Shown one piece after another: positions 55,293-64,000 of a stretch of DNA of 64,000 bases. This DNA comes from Methylococcales bacterium (GTDB lineage: Bacteria; Pseudomonadota; Gammaproteobacteria; Methylococcales; Methylomonadaceae): NCBI GenBank assembly GCA_026399015.1, contig JAPLRS010000046.1, forward strand, positions 1-64,000, given 5' to 3'. Below the pieces are notes generated by a model. That model did not search any database, was not told the origin of the DNA, and was given only the letters and a program-made list of their open reading frames with translations. The stretch's first letter is position 1, and the number at the start of each line of letters is the position of its first letter. The position numbers and the translations under genes were made by a program.

Positions 55293-56309
55293 TTAATGTG
55301 TTTTTGAATAGGCGATTAAGGCATCGAATTTGGCTTTTGCCGCACCCGTTGCAATGACTTCTTGAGCTTTTTTTATACCATCGGCCAAAGTATCCGTAAT
55401 ATTAGCGGCATAAATAGCCGCACCGGCATTTAAAAGCACAATGTCTTTTGCTGCACTGGTTGTATTATTAAGAACAGATTCGACCATCACTAAGCTGGAT
55501 GCAGCATCGGTCACCGCTAAGTCTTTTAAACTAGCGCGTTTAAAACCAAATTGTTCTGGACTGATAGTATAAGTTAACACTTGACCTGCCTTGAGCTCAG
55601 CCACGTGAGTATCAGAAGCAATACTGATTTCATCTAAACCGTCTTCAGCATTAACCACTAAAACATGCTGACTGCCGAGTTTCTTTAAAACTTGCGCTAA
55701 GGGTTCTACCCAATCTATAGAAAACACGCCAATGAGTTGATTGGGTGCGCTGGCAGGATTTGATAAAGGGCCTAACAGATTAAATAGGGTTCTGACGCCC
55801 ATTTCTTTTCGAACTGTAATAGTGTGTTTCATTGCTCCATGATGCTTAGGCGCAAATAAAAAACCCACGCCTATCTCATTAACGCACTGCATCACTTGTT
55901 CTGAAGTTAAATCTAAATTTACACCCGCCACTTCTAATAAATCAGCGCTACCACAAGTACTAGATACCGAACGATTACCATGTTTGGCAACCTGACCACC
56001 GGCTGCGGCAACCACAAATGCACAAGTGGTAGAAATATTAAAAGTATTTGCCCCATCGCCACCCGTACCACAGGTATCAATGACATGATTGCCTTTAATA
56101 TGCACTTTGTGGGCAAGTTCTCGCATGACTTCTACTGCCGCGGCAATTTCATCAATGTTTTCACCTTTACAGCGTAAAGCAATTAAAAATGCTGACATCT
56201 GCGCATCCGTCACTTGTCCGGACATAATTAAACGCATTACCGCACGCATTTCATCCATGCTTAGATCTTGCTTATTTAGCAAGGTTTGAATGGCTTGTTG
56301 TATAGTCAT
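55293..56309 (-). CDS. trpD: Anthranilate phosphoribosyltransferase
   Basis: TrpD (338 residues) joins anthranilate to PRPP. The PRPP site is [17 protein letters not shown] and the second motif is [19 protein letters not shown] further conserved stretch is [16 protein letters not shown]. It sits 34 bp after trpG and is not fused to it. Confidence 0.97.
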   Translation of the reverse strand: MTIQQAIQTLLNKQDLSMDEMRAVMRLIMSGQVTDAQMSAFLIALRCKGENIDEIAAAVEVMRELAHKVHIKGNHVIDTCGTGGDGANTFNISTTCAFVVAAAGGQVAKHGNRSVSSTCGSADLLEVAGVNLDLTSEQVMQCVNEIGVGFLFAPKHHGAMKHTITVRKEMGVRTLFNLLGPLSNPASAPNQLIGVFSIDWVEPLAQVLKKLGSQHVLVVNAEDGLDEISIASDTHVAELKAGQVLTYTISPEQFGFKRASLKDLAVTDAASSLVMVESVLNNTTSAAKDIVLLNAGAAIYAANITDTLADGIKKAQEVIATGAAKAKFDALIAYSKTH

Positions 56310-56343
56310 TATTTAAATCATGAAAGATAATTCACAGAAGGAG

Positions 56344-56934
56344 TTATCTAACTAAAAAATTTCTAAGTAAATCATGACCGTGCTCAGTCAAAATAGATTC
56401 TGGATGGAACTGAACGCCCTCAATATCCAGCGTTTTGTGTCTTACCCCCATAATTTCATCCAACTGCCCTGCTGCATCTTGCGTCCAAGCAGTCACCTCT
56501 AAGCACTCTGGTAATGTAGATTGCTCAATGACTAAAGAATGATAACGGGTGGCGGTAAAGGGGTTAGTTAAGCCTTTAAACACGCCAATATCATGATGAT
56601 AAACCGCAGAGGTTTTACCGTGCATGATATGTTTAGCATGAATAATATTGCCACCAAACGCATAACCTATACTTTGATGACCTAAACACACGCCTAAGAT
56701 GGGATATTTACCGGCAAACTTTAAAATAGCTTCCACTGATACACCCGCTTCTTTAGGTGTACAAGGGCCTGGAGAAATGACAATTTTATCGGGATTTAAG
56801 GCTTCTATATCAGCGACGGTCACTTGATCATTACGAACTACTGTAACATCAGCACCCAATTCACCAAAATATTGCACTAGGTTATAAGTAAACGAATCGT
56901 AGTTATCAACCATCACAACTTTAACTGCGCTCAT
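56344..56934 (-). CDS. trpG: Anthranilate synthase glutamine amidotransferase
   Basis: TrpG (196 residues) supplies ammonia from glutamine to TrpE. It begins [20 protein letters not shown]. The catalytic Cys is in [18 protein letters not shown], and the His-Glu pair is in [14 protein letters not shown]. The start overlaps the trpE stop by 4 bp. In many bacteria the same protein also serves PabB. Confidence 0.96.
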   Translation of the reverse strand: MSAVKVVMVDNYDSFTYNLVQYFGELGADVTVVRNDQVTVADIEALNPDKIVISPGPCTPKEAGVSVEAILKFAGKYPILGVCLGHQSIGYAFGGNIIHAKHIMHGKTSAVYHHDIGVFKGLTNPFTATRYHSLVIEQSTLPECLEVTAWTQDAAGQLDEIMGVRHKTLDIEGVQFHPESILTEHGHDLLRNFLVR

Positions 56935-58418
56935 GCTTGCTCTCCTTCCAATCCTGCTTCTGCCATACTAACGGCACGGAATATAGCACGACCTTTATTC
57001 ATGGTTTCGTCCCACTCGTTTCGAGGCACAGAATCATAAACGATACCAGCACCTGCTTGAATATGTAATGTATTGTCTTTAATTACTGCGGTTCTAATAG
57101 CAATAGCCGTATCAAGATTACCGGACCAAGCTATATAACCGACAGCACCAGAATAGATACCGCGTTTAACCGGTTCTAACTCATCAATAATTTCCATCGC
57201 CCTAATCTTAGGCGCACCACTCACTGTTCCCGCGGGGAAAGTAGCCGCTAAAACATCAAAAGCATTTTTACCCGGTTGCAAAGTACCCGTTACATTAGAC
57301 ACGATATGCATCACATGCGAATAACGCTCAACAATCATTTTATCGGTGAGTTGCACAGAACCACAGACCGAAACCCGACCTGCATCATTACGACCTAAAT
57401 CAATCAACATTAAATGCTCAGCGATTTCTTTAGGATCGGCTAATAACTCTTGTTCAAGCGCAATATCAAGTTCTGGTGTAGTGCCACGACGACGCGTACC
57501 AGCAATGGGTCTTACAGTAACCGTATCATCCTCTAATCTCACCAATATTTCAGGAGATGAACCCACAATATGAAAATCTGCAAGGTTCAGATAAAACATG
57601 TATGGCGATGGGTTTAAGCATCGTAAAGAACGGTATAAATTTAAAGGTGACGCACTATAAGGGATAGACATCCGCTGAGACAACACCACTTGCATAATAT
57701 CGCCATCGGTAATGTAATCTTTAGCTTTTAATACCGCGTCTTCAAAACCCTGTTGCGTAAATCCTGAGACGAAATCATCTTCTTCTACTTTACGGGACTG
57801 ACTATTCTTTTCTGGCTTAGCCAAAACATCACGTAATTTAACAGCTAGATCATTTACCCTTGCTAAAGCGCGATTATAAGCATCGTCTTCAGTTGGATTA
57901 GCGTGTGTTAGTAATAAGACTTTACCCGACAAATTATCAAAGACCAGAATTTCTTCTGAGACCATTAATAAAATATCAGGGCACCCTAAAGGATCAGATT
58001 TTTCAACTCCGCGTAAACGCGGCTCTATATATCGAATGGTTTCATAACCAAAGTAACCCACTAGCCCACCATTAAATCGGGGTAAATCTGCTATATCAGG
58101 TACTTTGTAACGCTGCTTGAATTCTTCTATCCAAACTAATGGATTTTCATGAGTTAATTCTTCTAAAATCTGAGCGTTTTTTAATACGCAGATTTTATTG
58201 CCATGAATTTTAACGACAGTTTGACAAGGCAAACCGATGATTGAATAACGTCCCCATTGTTCGCCTCCATGAACCGATTCAAACAAATAAGAATAATCGC
58301 CATCAGCGAGTTTTAAATACGCACTTAAAGGCGTATCTAAATCAGCCAACACTTCGCGACTCACCGGAATACGGTTATAGCCTTGTTGGGCATAAAGATT
58401 AAATTGTTCTGGAGTCAT
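56931..58418 (-). CDS. trpE: Anthranilate synthase component I
   Basis: TrpE makes anthranilate from chorismate. I start at ATG 58418, giving 495 residues beginning [20 protein letters not shown], matching Pseudomonas TrpE; the frame from 58457 adds thirteen residues. The catalytic half shows [47 protein letters not shown] (the second part of this is the chorismate site), [17 protein letters not shown] and [20 protein letters not shown]. The Trp-feedback region [14 protein letters not shown] (with F for the first L) is present. No Trp-rich leader peptide precedes it. Confidence 0.96.
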   Translation of the reverse strand: MTPEQFNLYAQQGYNRIPVSREVLADLDTPLSAYLKLADGDYSYLFESVHGGEQWGRYSIIGLPCQTVVKIHGNKICVLKNAQILEELTHENPLVWIEEFKQRYKVPDIADLPRFNGGLVGYFGYETIRYIEPRLRGVEKSDPLGCPDILLMVSEEILVFDNLSGKVLLLTHANPTEDDAYNRALARVNDLAVKLRDVLAKPEKNSQSRKVEEDDFVSGFTQQGFEDAVLKAKDYITDGDIMQVVLSQRMSIPYSASPLNLYRSLRCLNPSPYMFYLNLADFHIVGSSPEILVRLEDDTVTVRPIAGTRRRGTTPELDIALEQELLADPKEIAEHLMLIDLGRNDAGRVSVCGSVQLTDKMIVERYSHVMHIVSNVTGTLQPGKNAFDVLAATFPAGTVSGAPKIRAMEIIDELEPVKRGIYSGAVGYIAWSGNLDTAIAIRTAVIKDNTLHIQAGAGIVYDSVPRNEWDETMNKGRAIFRAVSMAEAGLEGEQA

Positions 58419-58527
58419 GGTGATTTTGTTATACAACGTATCAATAGTGTTTGGCAAAATTCATAGACACTTAGTACTTTAAAAATACTTTGCTTTAAAA
58501 AATACTTTGCTCTAAATCTATGCAAAT

Positions 58528-58558
58528 AGCCTCAATAGATTAAAAATCTATTGAGGCT
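58528..58558 (-). terminator. Hairpin between rpe and trpE
   Basis: A perfect 13-bp stem (AGCCTCAATAGAT and its complement) with a five-base loop lies 15 bp after rpe. There is only a weak U stretch after it (ATTTGC), so it may be a leaky terminator or a processing/stability element that separates rpe from trpE. Confidence 0.5.
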
Positions 58559-58572
58559 CCAAGCTTTTAAGT

Positions 58573-59244
58573 TTAAACCGCTAATGCCAATTCGGCACGC
58601 ATTTCGTCAATCACTTTCTTATAATCTGGTTGATTGAAGATAGCTGAGCCGGCTACGAATGTATCTGCACCAGCCGCTTTAATTTCACGAATGTTGTCAG
58701 TTTTTACACCACCATCAATTTCTAAGCGAATGTTTAAACCACTGTCATCAATGCGGCTTCTTACTTGACGCAATTTATCTAAAGCTGATGGGATAAATGA
58801 TTGACCACCGAAGCCAGGGTTAACTGACATCAACAAAATCATGTCTAACTTGTCCATCACATAATCTAAGTAATGTAGTGGAGTACCTGGGTTAAATACT
58901 AAACCAGCCTTACAACCATTGTCTTTAATTAATTGTAAAGTACGGTCAATATGTACAGATGCTTCTGGGTGGAAAGTAATAATACTTGCACCTGCTTTTG
59001 CAAAATCTGGAATTAAACGATCTACAGGCTCAACCATTAAATGTACATCAATAGGAGCAGTAACACCGTGTTTTCTTAACGCTTCACAAACTAATGGACC
59101 GATTGTTAAATTAGGCACGAAATGATTATCCATCACATCAAAATGCACTACATCAGCACCCGCCGCTAAAACGTTATCTACTTCTTCACCTAATTTAGCG
59201 AAATTGGCTGACAAGATGGAAGGAGCAATCCAATTTTCGTTCAT
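58573..59244 (-). CDS. rpe: Ribulose-phosphate 3-epimerase
   Basis: Rpe (223 residues) interconverts ribulose-5-phosphate and xylulose-5-phosphate. Because the ribulose monophosphate cycle of type I methanotrophs regenerates its acceptor through this step, it is also central to C1 assimilation. Motifs are [34 protein letters not shown] (metal His and Asp), [20 protein letters not shown] and [12 protein letters not shown]. It lies upstream of trpE on the same strand, as in pseudomonads (without gph). Confidence 0.97.
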   Translation of the reverse strand: MNENWIAPSILSANFAKLGEEVDNVLAAGADVVHFDVMDNHFVPNLTIGPLVCEALRKHGVTAPIDVHLMVEPVDRLIPDFAKAGASIITFHPEASVHIDRTLQLIKDNGCKAGLVFNPGTPLHYLDYVMDKLDMILLMSVNPGFGGQSFIPSALDKLRQVRSRIDDSGLNIRLEIDGGVKTDNIREIKAAGADTFVAGSAIFNQPDYKKVIDEMRAELALAV

Positions 59245-59343
59245 ATTCTGTTCCTCAGTGTAAAATTGTATATTATATCTTTTTTTTAGCCGTTCATCTT
59301 CTTATAAAACAACAGCCTTAACATCATACAGGAAACCTATTCA

Positions 59344-60216
59344 ATGAAACTAGTGACCTTTACTCATAACCAAACAACTCGCGTTGGCGCCGTAGTTAAT
59401 GACTGGATTGTGGATAGTTATGGAGATAAAAATATTCCTAGCACCATGGTGGAGTTTTTAACGGCAGGAAAATCAGCACTTAAAGCCATGCAAACCTTGA
59501 TTAATAGTGAAGATTTTAGAATTGAACTGCCGCAAGTAAAACTAAATGCACCTATTGCTAGACCCGGAAAATTTTTAGGGGTGAGCCTAAACTACGCAGA
59601 TCATATTGCTGAAACTGGCCGAGAACAACCCGAATATCCAAGTTTTTTTACTAAACAAAGCAGTTGTATTATTGGTGATGGCGACACTATCTATCAACCC
59701 AAAGTATCTAATAAACTCGACTATGAAGGTGAACTCGCTTTTATAATTGGTAAACGCTGCCGACATGTTCCTGTTGATAAAGCCCATCAAGTAATCGCCG
59801 GCTTTACTATTGCCAATGACATTTCGATTCGAGACTGGCAAATGCATTCACCCACTATGATGATAGGTAAATCATTCGACACAGCGGGCCCATTAGGACC
59901 TTGGATAGTCACATCTGACGAAATAACTGATCCACATAACTTAACGATAAAAACATGGGTTGATGACGAACTAAGACAAAATGCTAGTACCAATGAAATG
60001 CTATTTAATTGCTACGAAATGATTGCTTATTTATCACAAGCCATGACACTTGAGCCAGGTGATATTATAAGCACAGGAACACCTAGTGGCGTCGGCGTTA
60101 AAATGAAACCTCGCGGCTATTTAAAACCAGGACAAATAGTTAAAATTGAAATTGAAGGGATAGGCGCCCTAACAAATCATGTTAAGGCAGAACCAGATAA
60201 TTTAGCCACTTATTAA
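59344..60216 (+). CDS. Fumarylacetoacetase (FAH)-family hydrolase
   Basis: This 290-residue protein has a short N-terminal FAH_N-like part (MKLVTFTHNQTTRVGAVV). The FAH catalytic domain from about residue 78 follows: GKFLGVSLNYADHIAETGRE, then DYEGELAFIIGKRCRHV with metal-binding acidic residues, GFTIANDISIRDWQ and GDIISTGTPSGVGVKMKPRGYLKPG. Members hydrolyse or decarboxylate oxaloacetate, acylpyruvates or ring-cleavage products. The exact substrate cannot be assigned. It stands alone, divergent from rpe. Confidence 0.88.
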   Translation: MKLVTFTHNQTTRVGAVVNDWIVDSYGDKNIPSTMVEFLTAGKSALKAMQTLINSEDFRIELPQVKLNAPIARPGKFLGVSLNYADHIAETGREQPEYPSFFTKQSSCIIGDGDTIYQPKVSNKLDYEGELAFIIGKRCRHVPVDKAHQVIAGFTIANDISIRDWQMHSPTMMIGKSFDTAGPLGPWIVTSDEITDPHNLTIKTWVDDELRQNASTNEMLFNCYEMIAYLSQAMTLEPGDIISTGTPSGVGVKMKPRGYLKPGQIVKIEIEGIGALTNHVKAEPDNLATY

Positions 60217-60238
60217 CAGTCGGTTATCGTTTTAAGAC

Positions 60239-61840
60239 TTACCTAATATGAAAAAAACTTAATTTCTTTTGCCATGCATTATCAACTGGCCTAGCGGGTA
60301 AAGGAAACAAGACGGTAACTTTAAGACCACCAAATTGAGACACCCCTAAAACTAAGTCAGCATTATGAATACCCGCAATTCGTTGCACAATTGAAAAGCC
60401 AAGACCCGTTCCTTTTGCGGTATTGGCTGTTTCTACACAACGATGAAAACGCTCAAGAGATTTTGCATACTGATCAGGTGCGATACCAGGACCAGAATCT
60501 TCCACACATAACTGCAAATACTTTTCCTGCCCTGTCACAGTAATTAATACCTCTCCTTTCGGAGGAGTATATTTGATAGCATTATCAATTATATTGCGAA
60601 TCAAAATTGTGACTAATGGCCCATTTACTACCGCAGGCACTGCATTTTCTTCTACAAACTCTAAATTAATTTGCTTTTTATGGGCTTCGGGTTCCAATTC
60701 AGTGATCACATGAATCACTTCCCGACTAATCATGGTGTTTTGTTTAGTCAGAAACTCAGTATTCGACTCAATACGAGAGAATGTTAACAACTGCTGCACC
60801 ATGTAAGTCATTCTATTTACAGCTTGTTTAATTCTGGATAGGGCCTGTTTACGAACTTCTTCATCCGTTGTTCTAAGAGCCACATGCGCCTGTGTCAATA
60901 ATCCAGCTAAAGGCGTTCTTAACTCGTGTGAAGCATCAGCAGTAAATCGTCGCTCATGTTCAAACGCATCCTCAAGCTGTACAAATAAATTATTTATTTC
61001 ATTAACAACAGGAATAATTTCCTTAGGCAAGTTTCTCGTAGATAAAGGTTTAAGATAACTCGCCTCTCTTTTAGCCAAAGCTTTTTCTAATCTATTAAGT
61101 GGCTTTAAAGCCAAACCTACTATAAACCAAATTACTAAACCCAAGAAAGGTAAGCCAACTAAAAACTGCAAGACCAATTGCGTAGAAATCTCGTCTGTTA
61201 ATTCAGCGCGAATCTCTTCCTTTTGTCCAACATGAATAACATATTCCCCTGTAGCGCTTGTGATACTAAAAACATGCCACTCATGTCCATCAATCTTAGT
61301 TTCACTAAAACCATGATCTGATGAAGATAGTGCAAAATCTGGCGCACTATCAGATCTCAAAACCAATCCTTCTTTCTTAGTCCATAACTGAAAAGCCACT
61401 TTTCGTTCATACTTATGCCCCAACGCATTAGCCTTTAATAAATCGTCAAATATGGGCCATAATTGCTCATCAATATTAATTCGACTAAAACCATGCACGG
61501 AAAAAGTTGGTTCATTTTCAGAGCGCAACAATAAACTGTCATCTTCAGACCAAAGTTGATAAGCACTTTTACTCTTAAATTTCTTTTTAAGCGCGTAAGT
61601 ATTAAGATTCTGACCAGACTTTTCTTGCTCTTGAGTCCAATGCCCCGAAAGCGAACCTTCGCGAAATAAACTATCTACAAAAGCATTTAATACCTTTGCG
61701 GACTGAGCCAACTCGGCATCAAACAAATTAGCAACTTCATCACGGGTTATTTTATAGTTTAAATAAGCCGCAACCCCCCAAATCAGCATTGAAGCGGACA
61801 ACAGACTGATTAATAATAATTGTCTAAGTGAATAATTCAT
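60239..61840 (-). CDS. QseC-like sensor histidine kinase with duplicated sensor segment
   Basis: This 533-residue kinase has TM1 at about 9-29, a periplasmic region 30-222, TM2 at about 222-245, HAMP, HisKA with His305 in ADASHELRTPLAGLL and HATPase with NIIDNAIKYTPP, DSGPGI and GTGLGFSIV. Unusually, the periplasmic part holds two copies of a roughly 50-residue unit: YQLWSEDDSLLLRSENEP (about 94-111) through HGFSRINI, then FQLWTKKEGLVLRSDSAP (about 150-167) through HGFSETKI. QseC-like kinases normally have one. It overlaps the regulator gene by 4 bp. The signal is unknown. Confidence 0.9.
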   Translation of the reverse strand: MNYSLRQLLLISLLSASMLIWGVAAYLNYKITRDEVANLFDAELAQSAKVLNAFVDSLFREGSLSGHWTQEQEKSGQNLNTYALKKKFKSKSAYQLWSEDDSLLLRSENEPTFSVHGFSRINIDEQLWPIFDDLLKANALGHKYERKVAFQLWTKKEGLVLRSDSAPDFALSSSDHGFSETKIDGHEWHVFSITSATGEYVIHVGQKEEIRAELTDEISTQLVLQFLVGLPFLGLVIWFIVGLALKPLNRLEKALAKREASYLKPLSTRNLPKEIIPVVNEINNLFVQLEDAFEHERRFTADASHELRTPLAGLLTQAHVALRTTDEEVRKQALSRIKQAVNRMTYMVQQLLTFSRIESNTEFLTKQNTMISREVIHVITELEPEAHKKQINLEFVEENAVPAVVNGPLVTILIRNIIDNAIKYTPPKGEVLITVTGQEKYLQLCVEDSGPGIAPDQYAKSLERFHRCVETANTAKGTGLGFSIVQRIAGIHNADLVLGVSQFGGLKVTVLFPLPARPVDNAWQKKLSFFHIR

Positions 61841-62505
61841 GAGTCTTCAAGATTATCAATAATATAGCCTACACCTCGAACAGTTCGGATGAGCGTAGAG
61901 TCCAATTTTTTTCTTAAATGATGAATATGCACCTCAACAGTATTACTTTCTACATCAGAGTCCCAAGAATAGAGACTTTCTTCAAGTCTTGGGCGAGATA
62001 CTACTTTACCGATGTTACTCATCAGAAAACTTAAAATCTCAAATTCTTTTTGCGAGAGGTCTATCTTTTCATTGTGATAGGTAACTTGATGTGAAGCAGG
62101 GTCTAAAACTATACCGTTATACTCAATCGTTGGTGCGCTTCGACCCTCACTCCGTCTAGCTAAAGCTCTTAAACGCGCACAAACCTCATCTAACTCAAAA
62201 GGCTTTATAACAAAATCATCTGCTCCACTATCTAACCCCATGACTCGATCAGAAATGGTATCTTTTGCAGTTAAAACCATAACCGGCGTTTCATCTTTAC
62301 GAGCTCTTAAAGCTCGTAAAATTGACATGCCGTCCATATCTGGCAAATTTAAATCTAAAACAATCAACTCATAGGCATTTAGCTTTAGTGCTTCATCGGC
62401 TTGCTTGCCATTGGTTAGCCAATCAACTGCGTAACCTTCCATTCTTAAACCGGCAACCAAGCCATCACCTAAAATCTCATCATCTTCAACCAGTAAAAGC
62501 CGCAT
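61837..62505 (-). CDS. OmpR-family response regulator (QseB-like)
   Basis: This 222-residue regulator has a receiver domain (MRLLLVEDDEILGDGLVAGL, phospho-acceptor Asp51 in LIVLDLNLPDMDGM, Lys in FVIKPFELDEV). The winged-helix DNA-binding domain carries LSQKEFEILSFLMSNIGKVV and VEVHIHHLRKKL. An excellent ribosome site AAGGAGGTG lies just before ATG. It is first in the regulator-kinase operon, and the promoter lies in the gap up to 62932. Confidence 0.94.
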   Translation of the reverse strand: MRLLLVEDDEILGDGLVAGLRMEGYAVDWLTNGKQADEALKLNAYELIVLDLNLPDMDGMSILRALRARKDETPVMVLTAKDTISDRVMGLDSGADDFVIKPFELDEVCARLRALARRSEGRSAPTIEYNGIVLDPASHQVTYHNEKIDLSQKEFEILSFLMSNIGKVVSRPRLEESLYSWDSDVESNTVEVHIHHLRKKLDSTLIRTVRGVGYIIDNLEDS

Positions 62506-62932
62506 AGCACCTCCTTACATACGATTTTGACATAACATATTTTTATATGTTCCATTATGTTTTGTCACAATGGGCTTATTATCTCATAGACCCTAGTTTG
62601 ATATATTGATTTAGAAACTTCTAAACTAAATACCAATTGACCCAGAATCAATTAGACTATCAATTGCATTAATTTAATACGATTATCTTCATATACAAAA
62701 GTAACGTCTGTTAATTCTGCTAATTTAAGGCCTGCGGGTTGCCACTGAGATTTTTTATTTTATCCCGTAAAAATCTTTGTATAGAAAAAATGTAATAAAT
62801 AAGCAAGTAACGGCCTTATTTTTAGAATATTTTAAAAAAACCACCCTAAATATTATTATTTACTGATTTACCTATTGAAAGCCTTCTTAATTAATATTAT
62901 CATGCTCACACAATAATAATTTCAGTTAACAC
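62506..62932. other. AT-rich divergent intergenic region
   Basis: This 427-bp gap between divergent regulator genes is very AT-rich. I see no gene, RNA or clear repeat; it should hold promoters for both sides. Confidence 0.4.
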
Positions 62933-63646
62933 ATGACTAGTTCAAATAAAACCTATAACGGATCAATTTTATGTATTGGGTTCAACTCAGAGCGTGAGTC
63001 GACTTTTAACGCTTATTTTACTAAGAAAAATTATAAAATTAAGTTCTTAGCTTATGATAAAAGCCTTGATTCAGACTTCATGCAAAATTTTGATATTTGC
63101 TTTATCTATTCAAATAGTGACTTTAATACAATTAAAAATTTAATTGAACTAAAGAACAAAGAAATCATTTGTTTGATGAACAAAATTGATTTTGATTGTT
63201 CGCTAATGTTAATTTCAGAAAATGTCATGTATTGTATTGAAGCTAACACTCATTGTAGAGACATTGAGCTTTTCATTAAAAAAATATTAACTAGAAGTTA
63301 TGTAACACAAATTGATGCCAATTGGATACTCGACCTTGAGAAAGGAGAACTCTTATCCCCCAACAAGAAGTCAATTGCACTGACTAAGATGGAAACTATT
63401 CTATTAACATCCATGATAAACACAGACAGCAATTTTATAAATAGAGAAGAACTAGCCTTAAAATTAAACATCGATTCTAATGCCAGATCCCATCTAATTT
63501 TAAATACAACCATCTGTCGTTTTAGAAAAAAACTGGCTGATTTTGACTCATCACTTAAAATCAAGACTTGGCGAAAATATGGCTATTCGATTGAAGGTCC
63601 GAATATATCTATAAAATCATCAAATAACAACTGTCAAAATTGTTAA
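62933..63646 (+). CDS. Orphan OmpR-like regulator with pseudo-receiver
   Basis: This 237-residue protein has a C-terminal winged helix of the Trans_reg_C type (about 128-225): ALTKMETILLTSMINTDSNF, then LNTTICRFRKKLADFD as recognition helix and TWRKYGYSIEG as wing. The N-terminal 110 residues have receiver-like alternation (SILCIGFNSERESTFNAYFT, NFDICFIYSNSDF) but lack the phospho-acceptor Asp and the active-site Lys motif, so it is unlikely to be phosphorylated. It is more AT-rich than its neighbours and rich in Asn, Lys and Ile. No partner kinase faces it. Possible horizontal origin. Confidence 0.7.
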   Translation: MTSSNKTYNGSILCIGFNSERESTFNAYFTKKNYKIKFLAYDKSLDSDFMQNFDICFIYSNSDFNTIKNLIELKNKEIICLMNKIDFDCSLMLISENVMYCIEANTHCRDIELFIKKILTRSYVTQIDANWILDLEKGELLSPNKKSIALTKMETILLTSMINTDSNFINREELALKLNIDSNARSHLILNTTICRFRKKLADFDSSLKIKTWRKYGYSIEGPNISIKSSNNNCQNC

Positions 63647-63808
63647 ATAAGAAAAGAACAAAGCCCATTCATATCTTGAATTCAAGTATTATAAATTTTC
63701 AATATTTAAATTGAATAATAAATAGGACCCACTCAAACGGATAGAGCCCTACTTCTTAAAATTCAAATTATTTCCGAAAAAATTTAAAAATCCATTCCCT
63801 TCAAAAGA

Positions 63809-64000
63809 CTATTCCACCGTAACTGATTTAGCTAAATTCCTTGGCTGATCTACATCAGTACCTTTCAAGATGGCCACATGATAAGACAATAACTGAAGCG
63901 GAATTGTATAAACAATTGGCGCAACTTCATTATCTACTTGCGGAATCTTTATAATTTGTACATTTGTATCTGGCTCACTTGCCAATGTTTCATCCATAAA
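63809..64000 (-). CDS. glmS: Glucosamine-6-phosphate synthase GlmS, C-terminal end
   Basis: Only the last 63 or so codons lie in the window; the gene runs off the right edge on the minus strand. GlmS makes glucosamine-6-phosphate from fructose-6-phosphate and glutamine for cell-wall synthesis. The closing block [20 protein letters not shown] followed by [14 protein letters not shown] is nearly invariant in the family. No terminator with a clean stem and U run was found in the 160 bp after it. Confidence 0.96.
   Translation of the reverse strand, partial: FMDETLASEPDTNVQIIKIPQVDNEVAPIVYTIPLQLLSYHVAILKGTDVDQPRNLAKSVTVE

Noticed and set aside
58443-58466. trp leader peptide before trpE
   Set aside because: The short frame starting ATGAATTTTGCC has no tryptophan codons and no attenuator-type alternative stems.
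63647-63808. Clear terminator for glmS
   Set aside because: A possible imperfect stem lies near 63724-63753, but pairing needs bulges and G-U pairs and no U run follows.

Overview
The window is AT-rich (about 60% AT by eye), gene-dense bacterial chromosome. Gene content and order point to a gammaproteobacterial methylotroph, most likely a methanotroph of the Methylococcales. A formaldehyde-activating enzyme (Fae) lies at the left edge. It is combined with typical gammaproteobacterial blocks: minCDE; rplM-rpsI; def-fmt-rsmB-DUF4390-ntrY-ntrX; dprA-smg-topA; bamA-ompH-fabZ-lpxA-rnhB; yggS/pilT; and rpe-trpE-trpG-trpD-trpC. The genus cannot be fixed from the sequence alone. I see no rRNA, tRNA, CRISPR array or intact mobile element.

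Layout. 1-3.7 kb: end of fae, a secreted GlcG/HbpS-like protein, a decayed LuxR-type regulator remnant, a PepSY-TM protein and a small winged-helix protein. 3.8-6.9 kb: division-site selection (minCDE) and ribosomal proteins L13/S9. 7-15.6 kb: the NtrYX two-component pair, with rRNA methylation, initiator-tRNA formylation and deformylation on the minus strand, then dprA-smg on the plus strand. 15.6-19 kb: topA-srkA. 19-23.8 kb: envelope biogenesis (rnhB, lpxA, fabZ, ompH, bamA). 23.9-26.5 kb: EF-P and its lysylation enzymes EpmA and EpmB. 26.5-30.8 kb: rppH, a HAD phosphatase and a Pat-type protein acetyltransferase. 31.1-43.3 kb: two complete heavy-metal RND efflux systems arranged back to back, each ending in its own P-II-like gene. 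43.4-46.7 kb: serine acetyltransferase, alanine dehydrogenase and a degenerate EAL protein with a terminator-bearing leader. 46.7-49 kb: a tightly coupled operon of two DUF1538 membrane proteins, a P-II-like protein and a CBS protein. 49-52.3 kb: cspA, a cold-shock-like/TM2 fusion, metY, a DUF4242 protein and a hypothetical protein. 52.3-59.2 kb: yggS, pilT and the trp genes with rpe. 59.3-64 kb: a fumarylacetoacetase-family hydrolase, a QseBC-like two-component pair with a duplicated sensor segment, an orphan OmpR-like regulator and the 3' end of glmS.

Most of the window is ordinary core genome. The parts most worth a second look are these: the DUF1538-DUF1538-P-II-CBS operon; the mirror-image metal pumps with P-II-like partners around a palindrome-rich control region; the degenerate EAL protein and its leader RNA; the sensor kinase with an internal duplication; and two genes (dprA and rnhB) whose full-length frames have no ATG, GTG or TTG start. 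Starts were moved from the longest open frame wherever a Shine-Dalgarno sequence or family N-terminus argued for it (minD, def, lpxA, smg, the HAD gene, trpE, pilT, czcC, DUF4390 and the first DUF1538 gene).
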